NCBI RefSeq assembly: GCF_019654955.1
Contig: NZ_BPEV01000025.1
Location: 1 to 64,000 of the forward strand
DNA from: Shewanella sp. KT0246
GTDB taxonomy: Bacteria > Pseudomonadota > Gammaproteobacteria > Enterobacterales > Shewanellaceae
Length of the DNA: 64,000 nucleotides
Reading direction: 5' to 3'
Part shown: piece by piece, positions 45,295 to 54,566 of the stretch
Position numbering within the stretch: position 1 is the stretch's first letter
Layout: the number at the start of each line of letters is the position of its first letter
Notes under the pieces: generated by a model
The model's input: the letters and a program-made list of their open reading frames with translations, nothing else
The model's database searches: none
Told to the model about the DNA's origin: nothing
Position numbers and translations under genes: made by a program

Positions 45295-46059
45295 ATGCAT
45301 TATGTCTCTTCTGGCGAAGGCCAACCGGTAATTTTAATTCACGGATTATTTGGAAATCTAGATAACCTTAAAAACCTTGCCAATGCACTAGAAGAAAATC
45401 ACCAAGTTATCCGTGTTGATTTACCTAACCATGGTAAAAGTATGCACTGGCAGCATATGGACTATCCTAGCCTTGCAGATGAATGCGTTAAACTATTACA
45501 CAAACTAAATTTAACCGAGGCTCATTTTGTTGGGCATTCCATGGGCGGCAAAGTCGCTATGGCATTAGCGTTAATCCATCCAGAAATGGTTACCAGTCTC
45601 GTCGTTGCAGATATAGCACCCGTAGCATACAGCCCACGCCACCAAAAAGTATTTGCAGGATTAACTAGCATGCCAATGGAGCAAGTTTCATCACGTAAAT
45701 TTGCACTTGATCATCTCACCAATGCAGACATTGATATTGGCACATCACAATTTTTATTAAAAAATTTACAACGAACCGATAATGGATTTGAGTGGAAAAT
45801 GAACCTTGAAGGTCTCATTGAAAACTACTCACACATTATTGGCTGGGACATACCAGATTCTGTCTACCCAAAGCCATGCTTTTTCATCCGCGGTGGAGAG
45901 TCAGAATATGTTTTAGCTGAACATTCCAATGCGATAATGAAACAATTTCCAAAGGTCAGCGCCAAAACAATTAATGGCACAGGTCATTGGTTACATGCAC
46001 AAAAGCCAGAAATATTTAATCGTCTTGTCGTTGAGTTTATCAATAAGCAATCAAGTTAA
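45295..46059 (+). CDS. ybfF: Alpha/beta-hydrolase esterase YbfF
   Basis: A 254-aa serine esterase with the oxyanion motif IHGLFGNLDN (residues 14–23), nucleophile elbow GHSMGG and C-terminal catalytic His in GTGHWLHAQKP. E. coli YbfF hydrolyses short-chain acyl esters and palmitoyl-CoA. It is divergent from seqA as in E. coli, which supports orthology. The ATG at 45295 follows GGAAAACAAGCC. No signal peptide, so cytoplasmic. Confidence 0.92.
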   Translation: MHYVSSGEGQPVILIHGLFGNLDNLKNLANALEENHQVIRVDLPNHGKSMHWQHMDYPSLADECVKLLHKLNLTEAHFVGHSMGGKVAMALALIHPEMVTSLVVADIAPVAYSPRHQKVFAGLTSMPMEQVSSRKFALDHLTNADIDIGTSQFLLKNLQRTDNGFEWKMNLEGLIENYSHIIGWDIPDSVYPKPCFFIRGGESEYVLAEHSNAIMKQFPKVSAKTINGTGHWLHAQKPEIFNRLVVEFINKQSS

Positions 46060-46194
46060 CTCTTGTTACATTTAATTAAACAAACCAACTACGTAAATTT
46101 TAAAAAATGAACTAAGCAGATATAGCCCACGTATCTTCATTGTGGTATATTCCCGCCCTCTTTTAGCCTTAAAAGTAAAACTGAAGGTAAAAAC

Positions 46195-46416
46195 ATGTTG
46201 AATCAATACATGGATCAAATTGAGACTCTCGGTCTAAACTTGTTTTTTGCTTTAATTTTTTTCTTTATCGGCATGGCGATTCACGATGTACTCAAACAAG
46301 GCAAAGTGCCTAAGTTTGGTCGATATATCGTTTGGTTAGTATTATTCCTTGGCTGTGCCGGGTTTGTAGCAAAAGGTATTATTCAGATGACCTGGGAAGG
46401 CTCAGGCATCGGTTAA
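46195..46416 (+). CDS. DUF2788 family small membrane protein
   Basis: A 73-aa protein with two hydrophobic helices, about residues 13–31 (LNLFFALIFFFIGMAIHD) and 44–66 (IVWLVLFLGCAGFVAKGI). It matches the DUF2788 family found beside ybfE in gammaproteobacteria; function unknown. It overlaps nothing and precedes ybfE by 8 nt, so both are probably cotranscribed. CTGAAGGTAAAA precedes the ATG. Confidence 0.85.
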   Translation: MLNQYMDQIETLGLNLFFALIFFFIGMAIHDVLKQGKVPKFGRYIVWLVLFLGCAGFVAKGIIQMTWEGSGIG

Positions 46417-46424
46417 ACAAAACG

Positions 46425-46697
46425 ATGGCAAAAGAATCAACAGACAGAACAACGATTGACCTGTTTGCTTCTGAAAAACGTCGTGGACGTCCAAGAAGCA
46501 ATCCCTTAAGTCGGGAACAACAGCTAAAAATCAATAAGCGTAACCAGATCCAACGGGATCGCGCTAATGGATTAAAACGAATAGAGTTAAAGGTGTCACA
46601 AGTTTTGTATGACGCCTTGAACGAACAAGCATTGGCCAGTAACATCAGCCGTAGCCAGTTAATCGAATTAATCCTGCAACAACAAATCGACAACTGA
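46425..46697 (+). CDS. ybfE: YbfE-like protein (LexA-regulated in E. coli)
   Basis: A 90-aa basic protein beginning MAKESTDRTTIDLFASEKRRGRP and ending with a ribbon-helix-helix-like segment (RIELKVSQVLYDALNEQALASN). It matches E. coli YbfE closely. An open frame begins upstream at 46332, but similarity starts at ATG 46425, just after the DUF2788 gene. I found no CTGT-N8-ACAG box in the promoter region, so SOS control is not evident here. It is likely a DNA-binding protein; role unknown. Confidence 0.88.
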   Translation: MAKESTDRTTIDLFASEKRRGRPRSNPLSREQQLKINKRNQIQRDRANGLKRIELKVSQVLYDALNEQALASNISRSQLIELILQQQIDN

Positions 46698-46746
46698 ACC
46701 ATATTTTATAATTCGCAAAGCGAACTAGATATTTAAAGGATAGCAA

Positions 46747-47274
46747 ATGGCAACTGTAGGTCTTTTTTTCGGTAGTGACACTGGTAACACCGAGGCTGTA
46801 GCCAAAATGATCCAGAAGAAACTGGGTAAGCAATTGGTTGATGTAAAAGACATCGCCAAGAGCACTAAAGAGCAAATCGCTGAATTCGATTTAATTCTAT
46901 TCGGTATCCCAACTTGGTATTACGGTGAAGCACAATGTGATTGGGATGATTTTTTCCCAGAACTTGAGCAAGTAGACTTTACCGACAAGTTAGTCGCGAT
47001 TTTTGGTTGTGGTGACCAAGAAGATTATGCCGAATACTTCCTTGATGCTATGGGCATGGTTGGTGACATTGTTTCTGCACGTGGTGGCATAATTATTGGC
47101 CATTGGCCAACAGAAGGTTACGACTTTGAAGCTTCTAAAGGCTTAGTTGATGATAAGCACTTTATTGGCTTAGGTATCGATGAAGATCGTCAACCAGAAC
47201 TAACAGAAGAGCGTGTAGACGCTTGGGTTAAGCAAATTTACGAAGAAATGTGCTTAGCAGAGTTAGAAGACTAA
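46747..47274 (+). CDS. fldA: Flavodoxin, long-chain
   Basis: A 175-aa FMN protein that carries low-potential electrons, for example to radical-SAM enzymes and methionine synthase. The phosphate-binding FGSDTGNTE is at residues 9–17, and isoalloxazine-stacking residues lie in PTWYYGEAQCDWDD and FGCGDQEDYAEYF. The roughly 20-residue insertion typical of long-chain flavodoxins is present. TAAAGGATA precedes the ATG. The order ybfF–ybfE–fldA matches enterobacteria, where fur follows; here fur is absent. Confidence 0.97.
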   Translation: MATVGLFFGSDTGNTEAVAKMIQKKLGKQLVDVKDIAKSTKEQIAEFDLILFGIPTWYYGEAQCDWDDFFPELEQVDFTDKLVAIFGCGDQEDYAEYFLDAMGMVGDIVSARGGIIIGHWPTEGYDFEASKGLVDDKHFIGLGIDEDRQPELTEERVDAWVKQIYEEMCLAELED

Positions 47275-47316
47275 TATTTTGTCAGTGTTCTACTTTAAGT
47301 AGCACTAGCAAATAAT

Positions 47317-47342
47317 AAAAAGCGGCATTAGCCGCTTTTTTT
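47317..47342 (+). terminator. fldA terminator
   Basis: AAAAAGCGGC (47317–47326), loop ATTA, GCCGCTTTTT (47331–47340) with more Ts. Confidence 0.92.
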
Positions 47343-47439
47343 GAATCTGTATTTTACAAGGTTTAATCGAGCTGCTCTTGGCATACCGTTAATTTCGCTA
47401 GCATCGTTTATAAATATCATCCTGTAGAGGCAAAGCCAA

Positions 47440-48678
47440 ATGGCATCTGAAACACCAACTATATCTTCATTTCATTCACCACATTGGGATATATTCTGTG
47501 TTGTTGTTGATAATTATGGCGACATAGGCGTAACTTGGCGCCTTGCTAAACAATTGGCTGCTGAATATCAAATTGACATCAATCTATGGGTTGATGACCT
47601 TAATAGCTTTTCACATATTTTACCTGAGCTTGATAAATCAGTAGCTCAGCAACGCTTTCATAATGTGAATATATTTAAATGGAATCAACCTCTAGATATA
47701 AATTATGATCCTGGAGCCGTATTAATCGAGGCCTTTGCCTGTGAATTACCATCACAGGTTACTTCATTAATCGGCGAGTTGCATCAAAAGCATAAAGCAA
47801 AAGAAAGTATTACTAAGCCACCTGTTTGGTTAAATTTAGAATACTTGTCAGCTGAAGATTGGGTTGATGGATGTCATGGCCTACCTTCTATGCAAGCGAG
47901 CGGAATTAAAAAACATTTTTATTTCCCGGGGTTTACAGCAAAAAGTGGCGGCCTTATATGTGAATCTACATTGTTTAAACTGCGTGACGAATGGCAATCT
48001 AATACCAATAACAAAGTAGCATTGTTTAAAAAACTTGGATTAACAGGTATCACAGCAAAAGATTTTGTCATTAGTGTGTTTAGTTATGAAACCACTGCAC
48101 TAACCGCACTATGCAAACATTGGATTCAGTGTAATTCAATCACAAATAAAACATCACCTGTAAGCAAACGTATTCATGCTTTATTCCCTATGGGTAAAAG
48201 CTTAAGCAGTATTCTTGATTTGCTAAACGTACCACTTCAAGCAATAAAAACTGGACAACAGTTTTGTTTAGGAAACTTAGTCATTCATATATTACCAATG
48301 ACAGATCAAACTCAGTTCGACCGACTGCTATGGAGTTGCGATTTCAATATTGTTCGAGGTGAAGATTCATTTCTACGAGCGCAATGGGCTGCAAAACCCT
48401 TTATTTGGCACATATACCCCCAAGAAGATGATTATCATCTAGTAAAATTACAGGCTTTTGTTAATATCTACAGCCAGAAACTTGAAAATGATGTCGCAAA
48501 TACTTGGTCTAAAACCAATTTTGCTTTCAATCAACAAGACTCCAATGTTGTAGAGCATTGGCAACAACTCATTTCAGCCCAATCGACTCTTGAGCAACAT
48601 GCTAAACATTGGCCGATTGACGCTAAAAAGGATGCAGATCTCGCTTCTCGACTGGTTGAATTTGTAAAAACCAGCTAA
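47440..48678 (+). CDS. earP: EF-P arginine rhamnosyltransferase EarP
   Basis: EarP transfers rhamnose from dTDP-L-rhamnose to Arg32 of EF-P, activating it to rescue ribosomes stalled at polyproline. The 412-aa GT-B protein shows the family start WDIFCVVVDNYGDIGVTWRLAKQL, a mid-region ASGIKKHFYFPGF, and the C-terminal donor-site RGEDSFLRAQWAAKPFIWHIYPQED. It is directly upstream of efp, whose position 32 is Arg as required. No rml gene is in the window. Confidence 0.95.
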   Translation: MASETPTISSFHSPHWDIFCVVVDNYGDIGVTWRLAKQLAAEYQIDINLWVDDLNSFSHILPELDKSVAQQRFHNVNIFKWNQPLDINYDPGAVLIEAFACELPSQVTSLIGELHQKHKAKESITKPPVWLNLEYLSAEDWVDGCHGLPSMQASGIKKHFYFPGFTAKSGGLICESTLFKLRDEWQSNTNNKVALFKKLGLTGITAKDFVISVFSYETTALTALCKHWIQCNSITNKTSPVSKRIHALFPMGKSLSSILDLLNVPLQAIKTGQQFCLGNLVIHILPMTDQTQFDRLLWSCDFNIVRGEDSFLRAQWAAKPFIWHIYPQEDDYHLVKLQAFVNIYSQKLENDVANTWSKTNFAFNQQDSNVVEHWQQLISAQSTLEQHAKHWPIDAKKDADLASRLVEFVKTS

Positions 48679-48725
48679 GATACTGCGCAATTAAAAATTA
48701 ATACCTAAAATATAGGAATAAAGTA

Positions 48726-49286
48726 ATGAAAACTGCTCATGAACTCCGTCCTGGTAACGTGATCATGTTAGATGGCAGCCCATGGGTTGTTCAGAAAACT
48801 GAAACAACTCGCTCTGGCCGTAACGCTGCAATCGTTAAGATGAAGCTTAAAAACGTTCTTCAAGATTCTACCACTGAAACCACCTTTAAAGGTGAGGACA
48901 AAATGGAAGATATCATCCTAGAACGTCTTGCATGTACTTATTCTTACTATGCTGATCCTATGTATGTATTCATGGATGCAGAGTACAACCAATACGATGT
49001 TGAAGCTGACAACTTAGGTGATGCTGGTGCTTATATCGTTGACGGTATGGAAGAGGAATGTTCAGTTACTTTCTATGAAGGTAAAGCGATTTCTGTTGAA
49101 CTGCCTGTCACAATCGTACGTGAAGTAACTTACACTGAGCCTGCAGCTCGTGGTGATACTTCAGGTAAAGTAATGAAGCCTGCAACCATTACTGGTGGCG
49201 GTACAGTTACTGTTGCTGAATTCGTAAAAATTGGCGACAAAATCGAAATCGATACTCGTACAAACGAATTCAAAAAACGCGTTTAA
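48726..49286 (+). CDS. efp: Elongation factor P, Arg32 type
   Basis: EF-P enters the E site of ribosomes stalled on consecutive prolines. The 186-aa protein has the KOW-like N-domain with the loop TTRSGRNAA, putting Arg at position 32, the residue rhamnosylated by EarP; lysine-type EF-P would need EpmA/EpmB. Two OB domains follow, ending [17 protein letters not shown]. It lies 47 nt after earP and is followed by its own terminator. Confidence 0.97.
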   Translation: MKTAHELRPGNVIMLDGSPWVVQKTETTRSGRNAAIVKMKLKNVLQDSTTETTFKGEDKMEDIILERLACTYSYYADPMYVFMDAEYNQYDVEADNLGDAGAYIVDGMEEECSVTFYEGKAISVELPVTIVREVTYTEPAARGDTSGKVMKPATITGGGTVTVAEFVKIGDKIEIDTRTNEFKKRV

Positions 49287-49320
49287 TTTACGCTTTTATT
49301 ATCGCAACAGCGAAATTGTT

Positions 49321-49347
49321 AAAAACCAGCATATGCTGGTTTTTTTA
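49321..49347 (+). terminator. earP–efp terminator
   Basis: AAAAACCAGCAT (49321–49332) and ATGCTGGTTTTT (49333–49344) form a perfect palindrome, then more Ts. Confidence 0.9.
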
Positions 49348-49596
49348 TTGTTTTTAATTGCTTAAATAAAATTAATCAGCAAAAGTGACTTGTACTTAAA
49401 ATAACAACCACATAAGCATCAAAACCTAAATCGCCCCATCACAGCAGCACAAATAACCACCAAGTGTTACTTCAAAAACCCGCGACAGAATAAAACCCTA
49501 AAATAAGCACAAAAACTGCTAAATAAACCTTTTAACTGCGCTACAAATTCGTTATTGTTCGCAGACTTAAGTCGTATTAGTAATGTTGAGGCAAGT
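49348..49596. other. Intergenic region upstream of alaA
   Basis: About 250 bp, rich in A and short on structure. It contains an open in-frame extension of alaA back to an ATG-like start at 49555, judged not to be translated. I could not choose a clear promoter. Confidence 0.4.
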
Positions 49597-50811
49597 ATGC
49601 GCCCTATAATCAAATCCAATAAACTCGATAGCGTTTGCTATGATATCCGTGGTCCTGTGCATAAAGAAGCACGTCGCTTAGAAGATGAAGGCCACCGAAT
49701 TTTGAAACTGAATATCGGTAACCCTGCCCCATTTGGATTTGAAGCACCTGAAGAAATTGTTCGTGATGTCATTTTAAATTTACCAAGTGCACAAGGTTAT
49801 TGCGAATCAAAAGGACTATTCTCGGCCCGTAAAGCGATTGTGCAGCATTATCAAGCCCAAGGTATTCACGGTATTGATATTGAAGATGTGTATATTGGTA
49901 ACGGCGCTTCAGAGCTTATTTGTATGGCGCTACAAGGTTTACTTAACACTGATGATGAAGTATTGATACCCTCGCCTGATTACCCTTTATGGACTGCTGC
50001 GGCAAACCTTGCTGGTGGTAAAGCTGTGCATTACCGCTGCGATGAAGAATCAGACTGGTTTCCAGATTTAGAAGATATAAAAAGTAAAATTACACCACGT
50101 ACGCGCGGCATAGTGATTATTAACCCTAATAACCCGACGGGTGCGGTTTACAGTAAAGAATTATTGCTAGACGTGATTGAACTTTGTCGACAACACGACA
50201 TCATTTTATTTGCAGATGAGATATACGATAAGATTTTATACGATGATGCTGTACACACCCATGCAGCGTCGTTATCTGACGATATTTTAACAGTCACCTT
50301 TAATGGTTTATCAAAAGCGTATCGCGCTGCGGGTTTCCGTGTGGGTTGGATGGTTCTCAGCGGTAATTTAAAATCTGCTGCTAATTATATTGAAGGCTTG
50401 GACATGTTGGCTTCAATGCGTTTGTGCTCAAACGTACCTAACCAACACGCGATTCAAACCGCTTTAGGTGGCTATCAGAGTATTAATGAGTTGATCCTTC
50501 CTAACGGTCGTTTAACCGCTCAACGTGACGTGTGTTTCGATGCCCTAAATAGTATCCCTGGTGTCAGTGTTAAAAAACCAAAAGGTGCCTTATACGCTTT
50601 TCCTAAACTGGATATGAACAAATTCAATTTACGCGATGATGAGCGTTTGGTGCTAGATTTACTCAAATCTCAAAAAATTCTACTGGTTCAAGGCACTGCT
50701 TTTAATTGGCCAGAACCTGATCATGTGCGTGTGGTCTTTTTACCGCACAAAGAAGATTTATCAAAAGCGTTAACGGACTTTGGTAACTTCTTAGAAGATT
50801 ATTCTCAATAG
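49597..50811 (+). CDS. alaA: Alanine transaminase AlaA (PLP-dependent class I aminotransferase)
   Basis: It transfers amino groups from glutamate to pyruvate to make alanine. The start is ATG 49597, with GTTGAGG 7 nt upstream and alignment with E. coli AlaA, which begins at the same point; the longer frame to 49555 adds 14 unlikely residues. The 404-aa protein has the PLP-lysine block FNGLSKAYRAAGFRVGW, the NPNNPTGAVYS motif and the C-terminal VQGTAFNW. In E. coli alaA is beside yfbR, which is also nearby here, 4 kb downstream. Confidence 0.95.
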   Translation: MRPIIKSNKLDSVCYDIRGPVHKEARRLEDEGHRILKLNIGNPAPFGFEAPEEIVRDVILNLPSAQGYCESKGLFSARKAIVQHYQAQGIHGIDIEDVYIGNGASELICMALQGLLNTDDEVLIPSPDYPLWTAAANLAGGKAVHYRCDEESDWFPDLEDIKSKITPRTRGIVIINPNNPTGAVYSKELLLDVIELCRQHDIILFADEIYDKILYDDAVHTHAASLSDDILTVTFNGLSKAYRAAGFRVGWMVLSGNLKSAANYIEGLDMLASMRLCSNVPNQHAIQTALGGYQSINELILPNGRLTAQRDVCFDALNSIPGVSVKKPKGALYAFPKLDMNKFNLRDDERLVLDLLKSQKILLVQGTAFNWPEPDHVRVVFLPHKEDLSKALTDFGNFLEDYSQ

Positions 50812-50840
50812 CGTTTAAAGCCTAATGGAATATTCATTCA

Positions 50841-50874
50841 ACAAAAAAGCCACTGAGTTCAGTGGCTTTTTTGT
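50841..50874. terminator. Bidirectional terminator between alaA and cls
   Basis: A 16-bp perfect stem (50841–50856 with 50859–50874, core AAGCCACTGA/TCAGTGGCTT) with flanking A6 and T6. Confidence 0.93.
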
Positions 50875-50897
50875 TGATGCCGATACAATTTATTCAC

Positions 50898-52349
50898 TTA
50901 CAGCAATGGGCTAAACAGGTAAAAAACTTGCTCAATGACACGTTTATACATTGGCCGTTGCTCCCATTCTTCGACTGTCAAAATATCTGAATCATCCATG
51001 TAGCTTTGTAGCAATAACCCCAACCTAGCAGCAAACTTCACATCATCAACGGCCAAAGTTAATTCAAAATTAAGCCATAAACTACGCATATCCATATTAA
51101 CGGTGCCAATAAGACAGTGTTCATCATCTATCAAAATAGATTTTGTATGCAGTAAGCCGCCTTTAAATTGGTGAATCACCACACCTGCATTTAATAACTC
51201 GGTAAAAAATGAGCTACTTGCCCACTTAACCATGGTTGAATCATTTTTACGGGGAATAATGATATTCACATCAACACCACGTAAAGAAGCTGTCACCAAC
51301 GCATCTAATAGCTGTTCACTGGGCACAAAATACGGTGTTGTAATTACTATCTTATGCTGCGCTTGATATAAGCTTTGCAAAAGTACCTGATGGATGACTT
51401 CTTCAGGCATGCCTGGACCAGAAGGAATAGTTTGAACTAATGACGATGTATCAGAGCAATGCGCTTCTGGTGGCATAGCTGGCATAATTCGCTGATTGGT
51501 TTCAACTTCCCAATCCCATGCGCTTACGGTATTCATTACTGGTACTACAGGGCCAGTAATTCTAACCATCATATCAATCCACTCACCTACGCCATCTGAT
51601 TGTTTAAAACATTTAGGATCAACTAAATTCATTGAGCCTGTGTAGCCAATGGTGTTATCGATAACCACTATTTTACGATGTAATCTTAAATCCATTCTGC
51701 GAAAGAACATTCTTAATGGACTAACAATTAATGCTGCTACAACATTAATTCCAGCAGACTTCATATCCGCTGGCCAATGAGATTTAAAAAATTGACGACT
51801 TCCTGCAGCGTCTAATAACAGTTTAATTGCAACACCACGTTTAGCTGCATTAATTAAAGCTAATGCTACTTCATCAGCTAAGCCACCTGGATGCCATATA
51901 TAAAACTCAATATCTATCGAAGTTTTAGCAGCATTAATATCGTCAATTATTGAGTTTAGAATTTGTTCTGGAGTGTGTTGCAGCACCAATTCATTGGCCA
52001 TTAATGAAGGGATGTTTAATTGCACATCACATAGTTTACTAATAGAACGCGCATATTCACTTTGGCGTTTAGGCTGATGTGCATTGTGATGATATAGGGC
52101 AGAAAACCATTCGGCATAAGGTTTATACATGCCTTTAGAGCGACTAGAACGAGCTTTACCAAGGTGTAACTCACCGAACAGCATGTATGCTATAACACCG
52201 ACAAAAGGTAAAAAATAAATAATCAACAACCAAGAAAATGAAACGCCCACGCTACGTCTCTTAATCACAATACGTGTAGCAACCCCACCCAATATTAACC
52301 AATAAAGGAAAACACCAAGCACTGCCATAATCTGGGTTATTTGATCCAT
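50898..52349 (-). CDS. cls: Cardiolipin synthase (ClsA type)
   Basis: This membrane phospholipase-D-family enzyme condenses two phosphatidylglycerols to cardiolipin. Two N-terminal membrane helices (about residues 4–24 and 37–58) precede two HKD motifs, HRKIVVIDNTIGYTGSMN and HTKSILIDDEHCLIGTVNMD. The length of 483 aa equals E. coli ClsA. It converges on alaA and is otherwise monocistronic. Confidence 0.94.
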   Translation of the reverse strand: MDQITQIMAVLGVFLYWLILGGVATRIVIKRRSVGVSFSWLLIIYFLPFVGVIAYMLFGELHLGKARSSRSKGMYKPYAEWFSALYHHNAHQPKRQSEYARSISKLCDVQLNIPSLMANELVLQHTPEQILNSIIDDINAAKTSIDIEFYIWHPGGLADEVALALINAAKRGVAIKLLLDAAGSRQFFKSHWPADMKSAGINVVAALIVSPLRMFFRRMDLRLHRKIVVIDNTIGYTGSMNLVDPKCFKQSDGVGEWIDMMVRITGPVVPVMNTVSAWDWEVETNQRIMPAMPPEAHCSDTSSLVQTIPSGPGMPEEVIHQVLLQSLYQAQHKIVITTPYFVPSEQLLDALVTASLRGVDVNIIIPRKNDSTMVKWASSSFFTELLNAGVVIHQFKGGLLHTKSILIDDEHCLIGTVNMDMRSLWLNFELTLAVDDVKFAARLGLLLQSYMDDSDILTVEEWEQRPMYKRVIEQVFYLFSPLL

Positions 52350-52534
52350 AGGTATTTGATTCGTCCTAAGCTTTATAGTGAATAAGCGATGAATAAATAG
52401 TAAAGTCTGATTGTACTGAATAATCCATCGAACGTCATAATTAGCGTCATTCGTGAAATAGTTTTAATGTTGTGCGTAAAAAAATAACTTTAGTAAAAAA
52501 CTATGCTATAGATAACAATTTTTAAGAGGTTATT

Positions 52535-53380
52535 TTGCAGATCAAACGATATAAGTACCCTTTTATCTTGTTGCTGCTTAGTGGATTACTGTTGGCTTAT
52601 AACAGCATAATTTCAAATTTTAATGGTGAGCCTGAGGTAATGATGAGTGAACAACCGCCTTTTTTTGTATCGCAATGTTCTTCGTCATCTAACTCAGTCG
52701 CGATTGATCGTAACGGAATGTTAAATATTGCCGTTTGGAATATCTACAAACAAAAAAAGGTCGATTGGCAGCCTGTCTTAACAAATCTAACTAAACATAA
52801 TGATCTTGTGTTACTACAAGAAGCCAAGCTAAATCGAACTTTCAAACAGTATCTTGAAGATAATCAATTTCATGTGCTCATGGCCAAAGGCTTTAAGTTA
52901 ATGAATGTGCCAATGGGCGTGATGAATCTGTCTACAGAACCTGCTAATGAGGCTTGTGCATATCAAACTACCGAACCGTTAATTCGTTTTGCTAAGTCAA
53001 CCTTAGTGAGCCGTTACCCGCTATCTTCTGGCGAGCAACTATTAGTAATTAATTTACACGGAGTCAATTTTGATGTTCGCTTAACAAGTTTCGAAGCACA
53101 GTTTAAGCAAATACTACACAAAGTCACCATACACCGTGGACCTGTGATCTTAGCGGGTGATTTCAATACATGGCGCGACGGAAGACTAGATATTGTAAAG
53201 CAATTGGCTCATGGATTAAGGCTTGAAGAAGCTCAATACAAAGTCGATTTTAGGAAACGTGTATTTGGCTTGCCATTAGACCACCTTTATTATCGCGGTT
53301 TAACCTTAATCGATGCTAACTCTGATAAAACTACCGCATCCGATCACAATCCAATTCAAACCCAATTTAAACTAAAGTAA
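52535..53380 (+). CDS. Endonuclease/exonuclease/phosphatase-family protein, membrane-anchored
   Basis: A 281-aa protein with an N-terminal hydrophobic segment (residues 8–23, PFILLLLSGLLLAYNS) that is a signal anchor or signal peptide, followed by an EEP fold: LNIAVWNIYKQKK, LLQEAKL with the metal-binding Glu, ILAGDFNTW and ASDHNPI with the catalytic Asp-His. It resembles YafD-type proteins; substrate unknown (phosphodiester). The start is TTG at 52535 with AAGAGGT upstream. It is divergent from cls. Confidence 0.85.
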   Translation: MQIKRYKYPFILLLLSGLLLAYNSIISNFNGEPEVMMSEQPPFFVSQCSSSSNSVAIDRNGMLNIAVWNIYKQKKVDWQPVLTNLTKHNDLVLLQEAKLNRTFKQYLEDNQFHVLMAKGFKLMNVPMGVMNLSTEPANEACAYQTTEPLIRFAKSTLVSRYPLSSGEQLLVINLHGVNFDVRLTSFEAQFKQILHKVTIHRGPVILAGDFNTWRDGRLDIVKQLAHGLRLEEAQYKVDFRKRVFGLPLDHLYYRGLTLIDANSDKTTASDHNPIQTQFKLK

Positions 53381-53465
53381 TGGCAGTTTCTGATCTACAG
53401 CTGCCATTATCCATGAAGCTTTTAGTCCAGTTCTATTGAGCAACAGCTTTAAATTGCATTATCAA

Positions 53466-54374
53466 TCAAAAAACTTTGAAGCATATTAAGCGTGATTCAC
53501 TACAAGTAAATCGGTAAAAGTCTTCTTCACGATCTTGCTCACCGACAAATGCCATCAAAGCTTTTTTATCTGTCCCTTTTACTAACTCTCTAATTTGCAC
53601 TAACCGCTCAATAAACTTGGTTAATACATTGGTTTGCCAGCCTTGAGTATTGATTTCGACAAAATAGGGTCTAAGGTTTTTTTTCTTACCTTCACTTTCT
53701 TGCCACCAACCAGCAGATAGCTTAATTTTTATTTTATCATCACTAATTTCAGGTTTATCCCAAGACAAGGTACTAAAAAATATCTTTGTTTCAGCTTGCT
53801 CAGTCTGAAAACGAAATTTTTGCTTACCAATGGGATTACTAATCTTTTGAAAAACCTCTTGATAATGATTACCACTGATACCTTCGAAGGTTAATTGGCG
53901 ATCACGATCAAACGGGAAATTAAAATATTGGTCAACTATGGTTTGAAATGAACTGGTGAGATAGTTACGTTTTTCTTTCTTTTGACTGGAACTTGAAGCT
54001 GTTAACCGTCCTGCTTGAAATTCTCTTTGCTCATTGTTTACCAACACATCAACAGGTTTAATTGTTCTGGCAGACACAAGATTAAAACGGTTAGGATAAG
54101 CTAAAGGAAAACCTTCATCCGTTGATATACGGCTAGTCTTGGCTTGCTCACGTATTTTCGAGGTTGCTTTAGCATAGCAATTTGTTTGATGTTCAGTATT
54201 TTTACCCGTTTTAAAGTATGGCTTACGTAAGTTGACCGCTTTTTTATAAGAGCAAGGAATTAAACTCACGCCGCATTCGTCACATTCAAAGCTATAGGAT
54301 TTCACATTGTCTAATAAATACAAATCTTCATTTGTAATCAGTTTATTTAGCTCAACACAACGGGCATCATCCAT
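53466..54374 (-). CDS. Orphan protein with N-terminal zinc-finger-like domain
   Basis: A 302-aa protein I do not recognise as a named family. The N-terminus has FECDECGVSLIPC, then a basic stretch with KPYFKTGKNTEHQTNC, a spacing reminiscent of the zinc-binding front domain of competence protein CoiA and of nuclease-associated recognition domains. The rest is basic and mixed alpha/beta (KKNLRPYFVEINTQGWQTN) with no visible nuclease motif. It is alone on the minus strand between genes of the opposite strand, breaking the alaA–yfbR neighbourhood, which suggests insertion as accessory cargo. Confidence 0.65.
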   Translation of the reverse strand: MDDARCVELNKLITNEDLYLLDNVKSYSFECDECGVSLIPCSYKKAVNLRKPYFKTGKNTEHQTNCYAKATSKIREQAKTSRISTDEGFPLAYPNRFNLVSARTIKPVDVLVNNEQREFQAGRLTASSSSQKKEKRNYLTSSFQTIVDQYFNFPFDRDRQLTFEGISGNHYQEVFQKISNPIGKQKFRFQTEQAETKIFFSTLSWDKPEISDDKIKIKLSAGWWQESEGKKKNLRPYFVEINTQGWQTNVLTKFIERLVQIRELVKGTDKKALMAFVGEQDREEDFYRFTCSESRLICFKVF

Positions 54375-54566
54375 CTTGGTACTCTTCTAATAATCCAATA
54401 AGTTAGAGTAAAACTAAGCAATTCCAATATCAAATTTTAGTTATAAAATATTGAATAAAAACAAATTGATTATATGGCGATTCAAGATTAACTAAAGTAA
54501 TGTTATAGCTATACAAGTATTAATACATTCCGTATTCAGCGAGTATCGACTCACTAGGGGGCGCAA

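Noticed and set aside
46060..46194. LexA box expected before the DUF2788–ybfE unit
   Set aside because: No CTGT-N8-ACAG is present, so SOS control cannot be claimed although E. coli ybfE is LexA-regulated.
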